DNA of 8,588 nucleotides, taken from the NCBI GenBank assembly GCA_002701965.1, contig NZXM01000034.1:17677-26264 (forward strand). Reading direction: 5' to 3'. A program made the translations under genes and the position numbers. This document shows positions 6,327 through 8,588 of this stretch, piece after piece; positions within the stretch are counted from its first letter, which is position 1; the number at the start of each line of letters is the position of its first letter. Under the pieces are notes generated by a model, which was given only the letters and a program-made list of their open reading frames with translations, was not told the origin of the DNA and did no database searches. Origin of the DNA: Methanobacteriota archaeon. Its GTDB lineage: Archaea > Thermoplasmatota > Poseidoniia > Poseidoniales > Thalassarchaeaceae.

Positions 6327-6330
6327 GGAT

Positions 6331-7797
6331 ATGATGCGAAAGGCCCAGTTTGCCATCGCTCTTGCCGTGCTGATGATCTGCACGTCCCTGTCTGGTTGTT
6401 TGGGATCTGAAGAAGAAACCGTGACCGAAGAATCCTCCCCATTTGATTTCAGTCGTCCGATTTCAAACACCACTTGGTATCACTACAGTGGTGGTGTTGA
6501 TGCGTTGAATGAGACTGCTGTTCTTGCGGCGAACATCACTGCAAATCTAACTGGGGAAAATACTCCGTTTTGGTCTTCCGCATCGTACTACGGAATCGGT
6601 CTCAGTACCTTTGAACCGACCATGGGCATCACTTCGGATGACAATTTGTACATGACCAGTTGGGGCAATGGTGCTGCGGGCTCAACTGCGATTGTACAGT
6701 GTACAGGGTTGATTGAAATGAGCAACTTGTCAGACTATTCTTGCAATGACGTCTATGATGCAATTGTTCCTGTTCCCAACAGCAATGACCCCTATGTCTA
6801 TGTCGACAAGTGGACTGATCGAATCATGAAATTCGACATGCATGCATTGCTTGGCATGACGGTCGAGTGGTCTGACAATGAAGGTGCTTCATGGTCACCG
6901 CCCACTGTGGCTACCGATATCCGTTCAGTCCAAGATCACCAGACGATTACCTCGGCCCCTTATCCAGCTGCTCTACACCCCACGACCTGGGTATTCTGCA
7001 TCAATGGAAATGCACCTCATCCGCTGTGTTCCTCGAGTTTTGATGGTGGGAACACTTGGACTCCAGAAGTTTCAGGGGCACCTGTTGATTGTCAAAGTGG
7101 GGGTCTAACTGCACATCTAGAAGGGGGTTCGAATGGAAACTTCTACCGAGGCAATGCCGGATGCAACGGCCAAGGTTATGCAATTTATCGAAGCACGAAT
7201 GGTGGATTGACTTGGACCGAGCATACCCTTCCAACCGATGTATCTGGAACCGCAGATACTTGGAACGCAGAAGAGGCTCAAGTGGCAGTTGATGATGATG
7301 ACAATGTGCATGCCATGTGGATGGGTTCTGACAACATGCCGTACTATGCTTACTCTCTGGATGAAGGAAATACTTGGAGTGACGCCATGATGATCGCACC
7401 CCCTACTGATTTGGTGGGCACAGGATTCCCGGTCGTAACTGCAGGTGCAGGAGGAAAAGTCGCGTTTGGATACGTTGGTGATTCCGGTGGTGACACCTGG
7501 AATGCATACCTCACGGTTGTGACTGATGCGTTCGGAGATGCACCTTTGTTCACCACAGTTCAAATCAATGCGCCTGGCGACCCGATTGATCTTGAAGCTG
7601 GATGTGGCTACAATCGATGCGGTGGTTTAGGCGATTTCTTGGACACGTCCGTAGACCAATATGGGCGACCGTGGTTCTCACTTTCACACAATTTGCAGGA
7701 CATTGGAATTTTTGCAACCCTTACTGAGGGTCCCATGTTGCGAGGCAACATCGGTCCGTTGAACGTGATGCCCGCAGGTGGGCCTGAGACACTATGA
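6331..7797 (+). CDS. Asp-box (BNR/sialidase-fold) lipoprotein
   Basis: A 488-residue exported protein. The signal peptide ends in a classic lipobox LSGC (Cys23), so it should be lipid-anchored on the cell surface. Four Asp boxes (S-x-[DN]-x-G-x-[ST]-W) lie at 181-188, 236-243, 288-295 and 342-349, spaced 55, 52 and 54 residues apart, as in successive blades of a beta-propeller; a later GDFLDTSVDQYGRPWFSL (434-451) is also typical of sialidase-like propellers. Residues 24-40 are an acidic, Ser/Thr-rich linker. I see no FRIP motif or clear arginine triad, so sialidase activity is not supported; glycan binding or another hydrolase role is as likely. Cys233/254, 278 and 425/430 may form disulfides. 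Translation may begin at either ATG of the ATGATG at 6331. It has its own upstream motif and inverted repeat. Confidence 0.85.
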   Translation: MMRKAQFAIALAVLMICTSLSGCLGSEEETVTEESSPFDFSRPISNTTWYHYSGGVDALNETAVLAANITANLTGENTPFWSSASYYGIGLSTFEPTMGITSDDNLYMTSWGNGAAGSTAIVQCTGLIEMSNLSDYSCNDVYDAIVPVPNSNDPYVYVDKWTDRIMKFDMHALLGMTVEWSDNEGASWSPPTVATDIRSVQDHQTITSAPYPAALHPTTWVFCINGNAPHPLCSSSFDGGNTWTPEVSGAPVDCQSGGLTAHLEGGSNGNFYRGNAGCNGQGYAIYRSTNGGLTWTEHTLPTDVSGTADTWNAEEAQVAVDDDDNVHAMWMGSDNMPYYAYSLDEGNTWSDAMMIAPPTDLVGTGFPVVTAGAGGKVAFGYVGDSGGDTWNAYLTVVTDAFGDAPLFTTVQINAPGDPIDLEAGCGYNRCGGLGDFLDTSVDQYGRPWFSLSHNLQDIGIFATLTEGPMLRGNIGPLNVMPAGGPETL

Positions 7798-7802
7798 GGT
7801 GA
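7796..7802 (+). promoter_or_regulatory. Strong Shine-Dalgarno of the HD gene
   Basis: GAGGTGA overlaps the stop codon (7795-7797) of the Asp-box gene and stands 4 bases before the ATG at 7807. It is the best match in the window to the archaeal anti-SD, and it fixes the start of the HD-domain gene. It supports co-transcription with the upstream gene. Confidence 0.75.
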
Positions 7803-7806
7803 GAGA

Positions 7807-8588
7807 ATGACAGGACATGATCGAGTGGTTCGCGACAATGTTCATCGAGACATCGTTCTTGATGACGACATCAGTCGTCTGGTGGATACTCGCACCTTTC
7901 AACGACTTCGTGACGTTAAGCAGTTGGCCACCTGTCACTATGTATTCCCGACCGCCACGCATACTCGATTTGTTCACAGCTTAGGTGCACAGCACCTTGC
8001 TGGAATTTTGCTCAAGCATTTGGAGACAGTCAATCCCGGGCGCATCTCTCCTGAAGATGCACGCTTGGTTCGCTTCGCTGCTCTGTTGCACGACATTGGC
8101 CATCCTCCGTTCAGTCATGCCCTAGAGAGTGACAAGGTCTTCGCGACCTATCACCATCACGAAACTTGGGGGCGAAAAATTTTGGAAGACCCTGACAATG
8201 ATTTGCGTCAGGTCTTGATTGAACTCATAGGGGAAGATGGATTGATTCGGCTATTCTCTATTCTCGATGGTACTTGTGATCTTCCAGTCTTGCACGATAT
8301 TGTCAGCAGTCAACTCGATGTTGACCGCCTCGACTACTTGATGCGTGACCAAGTGAATACTGGTGCTAAAATCGGGACCTTCGATGTGTATCGAATATTC
8401 CGCTCACTTCGAATCGGTGATGATGGCCATCTGACGGTTTCACGAGGTGGCGTTTCTGAGGTTGAGTCCTACTTGTTGATGCGCTATCACATGTATCACA
8501 ATGTGTACTTCCACAAACTGAACATGCTCACCACCTCGTATGTCATTCGTGCTCTGGTTCGCGCACGAGAGTTGGTCGAAGAAGGAGC
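7807..8588 (+). CDS. HD-domain phosphohydrolase, SAMHD1/dNTPase-like (3' end outside window)
   Basis: The first 260 residues of a cytoplasmic HD-superfamily enzyme that runs off the right edge without a stop. The sequence follows the SAMHD1/YwfO-like (COG1078) pattern: FQRLRDVKQL (31-40), FPTATHTRFVHSLG (47-60), AALLHDIGHPPFSH (91-104), HHHETWGRKIL (117-127) and SSQLDVDRLDYLMRD (167-181). Metal ligands would be His57, His95 and Asp96, with Asp171 or Asp173 as the fourth, and a catalytic His near 117-119. Relatives split dNTPs into deoxynucleosides and triphosphate, which suits control of dNTP pools or defence against viruses; the substrate here is inferred. The ATG lies 9 bases after the Asp-box gene stop and has a strong GAGGTGA site, so the two may share a transcript although their roles look unrelated. 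Confidence 0.92.
   Translation, partial: MTGHDRVVRDNVHRDIVLDDDISRLVDTRTFQRLRDVKQLATCHYVFPTATHTRFVHSLGAQHLAGILLKHLETVNPGRISPEDARLVRFAALLHDIGHPPFSHALESDKVFATYHHHETWGRKILEDPDNDLRQVLIELIGEDGLIRLFSILDGTCDLPVLHDIVSSQLDVDRLDYLMRDQVNTGAKIGTFDVYRIFRSLRIGDDGHLTVSRGGVSEVESYLLMRYHMYHNVYFHKLNMLTTSYVIRALVRARELVEEG

Noticed and set aside
7117..7563. Minus-strand open frames opposite the Asp-box gene
   Set aside because: They mirror the real gene; their products are Cys/His-rich noise, while the plus frame has lipobox and Asp boxes.
7756..7783. Possible fourth copy of the motif-palindrome element (CCGTTGAA, then GCCC/GGGC around 7770-7783) before the HD gene
   Set aside because: The motif match is partial, the stem is only 4 bp with a long loop, and the spacing to the ATG at 7807 differs; it lies in coding sequence and is probably chance.
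1..8588. CRISPR arrays, tRNA or rRNA genes, insertion sequences
   Set aside because: No regular direct repeats, cloverleaf-like sequence, transposase motif or flanking target duplication was seen by eye on either strand.

Overview
The window looks like accessory or surface-protein territory of a marine archaeon, most likely a Marine Group II euryarchaeon (Poseidoniales/Thermoplasmatota). This is inference. It rests on secreted and lipobox-bearing proteins rich in Asp, Glu and N-glycosylation sequons, a membrane-anchored subtilase with an Asp-rich calcium loop, a possible sortase-type C-terminal tail, Shine-Dalgarno sequences of the GGTGA/GAGGTGA type, and a bare T-tract terminator. No rRNA, tRNA, CRISPR array or insertion sequence is visible, and no stretch over 300 bases lacks a gene.

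Layout. (1) Bases 1-387, plus strand: the C-terminal end of an unrecognised protein entering from the left. (2) Bases 373-1347, minus strand: a convergent, overlapping gene for an unrecognised secreted protein with an LPAPS-hydrophobic-basic C-terminal tail. (3) A short divergent promoter region, about 1348-1439. (4) Bases 1440-4238, plus strand: a two-gene unit, a signal-peptide/TM-anchored S8 protease abutting a polytopic membrane protein with an internal duplication. (5) Bases 4268-5491: a second, very different S8 protease, predicted lipoprotein. (6) Bases 5515-6246: a nitroreductase of clearly lower GC, ended by a T7 tract. (7) Bases 6331-7797: a lipoprotein with four evenly spaced Asp boxes (sialidase/BNR propeller type). 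(8) From 7807 to the right edge: the N-terminal 260 residues of a SAMHD1/dNTPase-like HD-domain protein.

The most striking non-coding signal is a bipartite element found three times. It is a 14-bp motif close to ACCGTTGGTTTGAA, then a GC-rich perfect inverted repeat with a CCCGYAGGG core about 19 nt downstream, then the start codon. It stands before each of the three plus-strand genes that begin a new unit (both proteases and the Asp-box lipoprotein) and not before the closely packed genes at 3408, 5515 and 7807. It may be the organism's ordinary promoter architecture or a regulon element of secreted proteins; the window alone cannot decide.

Functionally, three of the complete genes encode exported degradative or binding proteins that would act on external protein or glycan, fitting a particle- or protein-degrading heterotroph. 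The nitroreductase and HD phosphohydrolase are cytoplasmic and have no obvious link to them.
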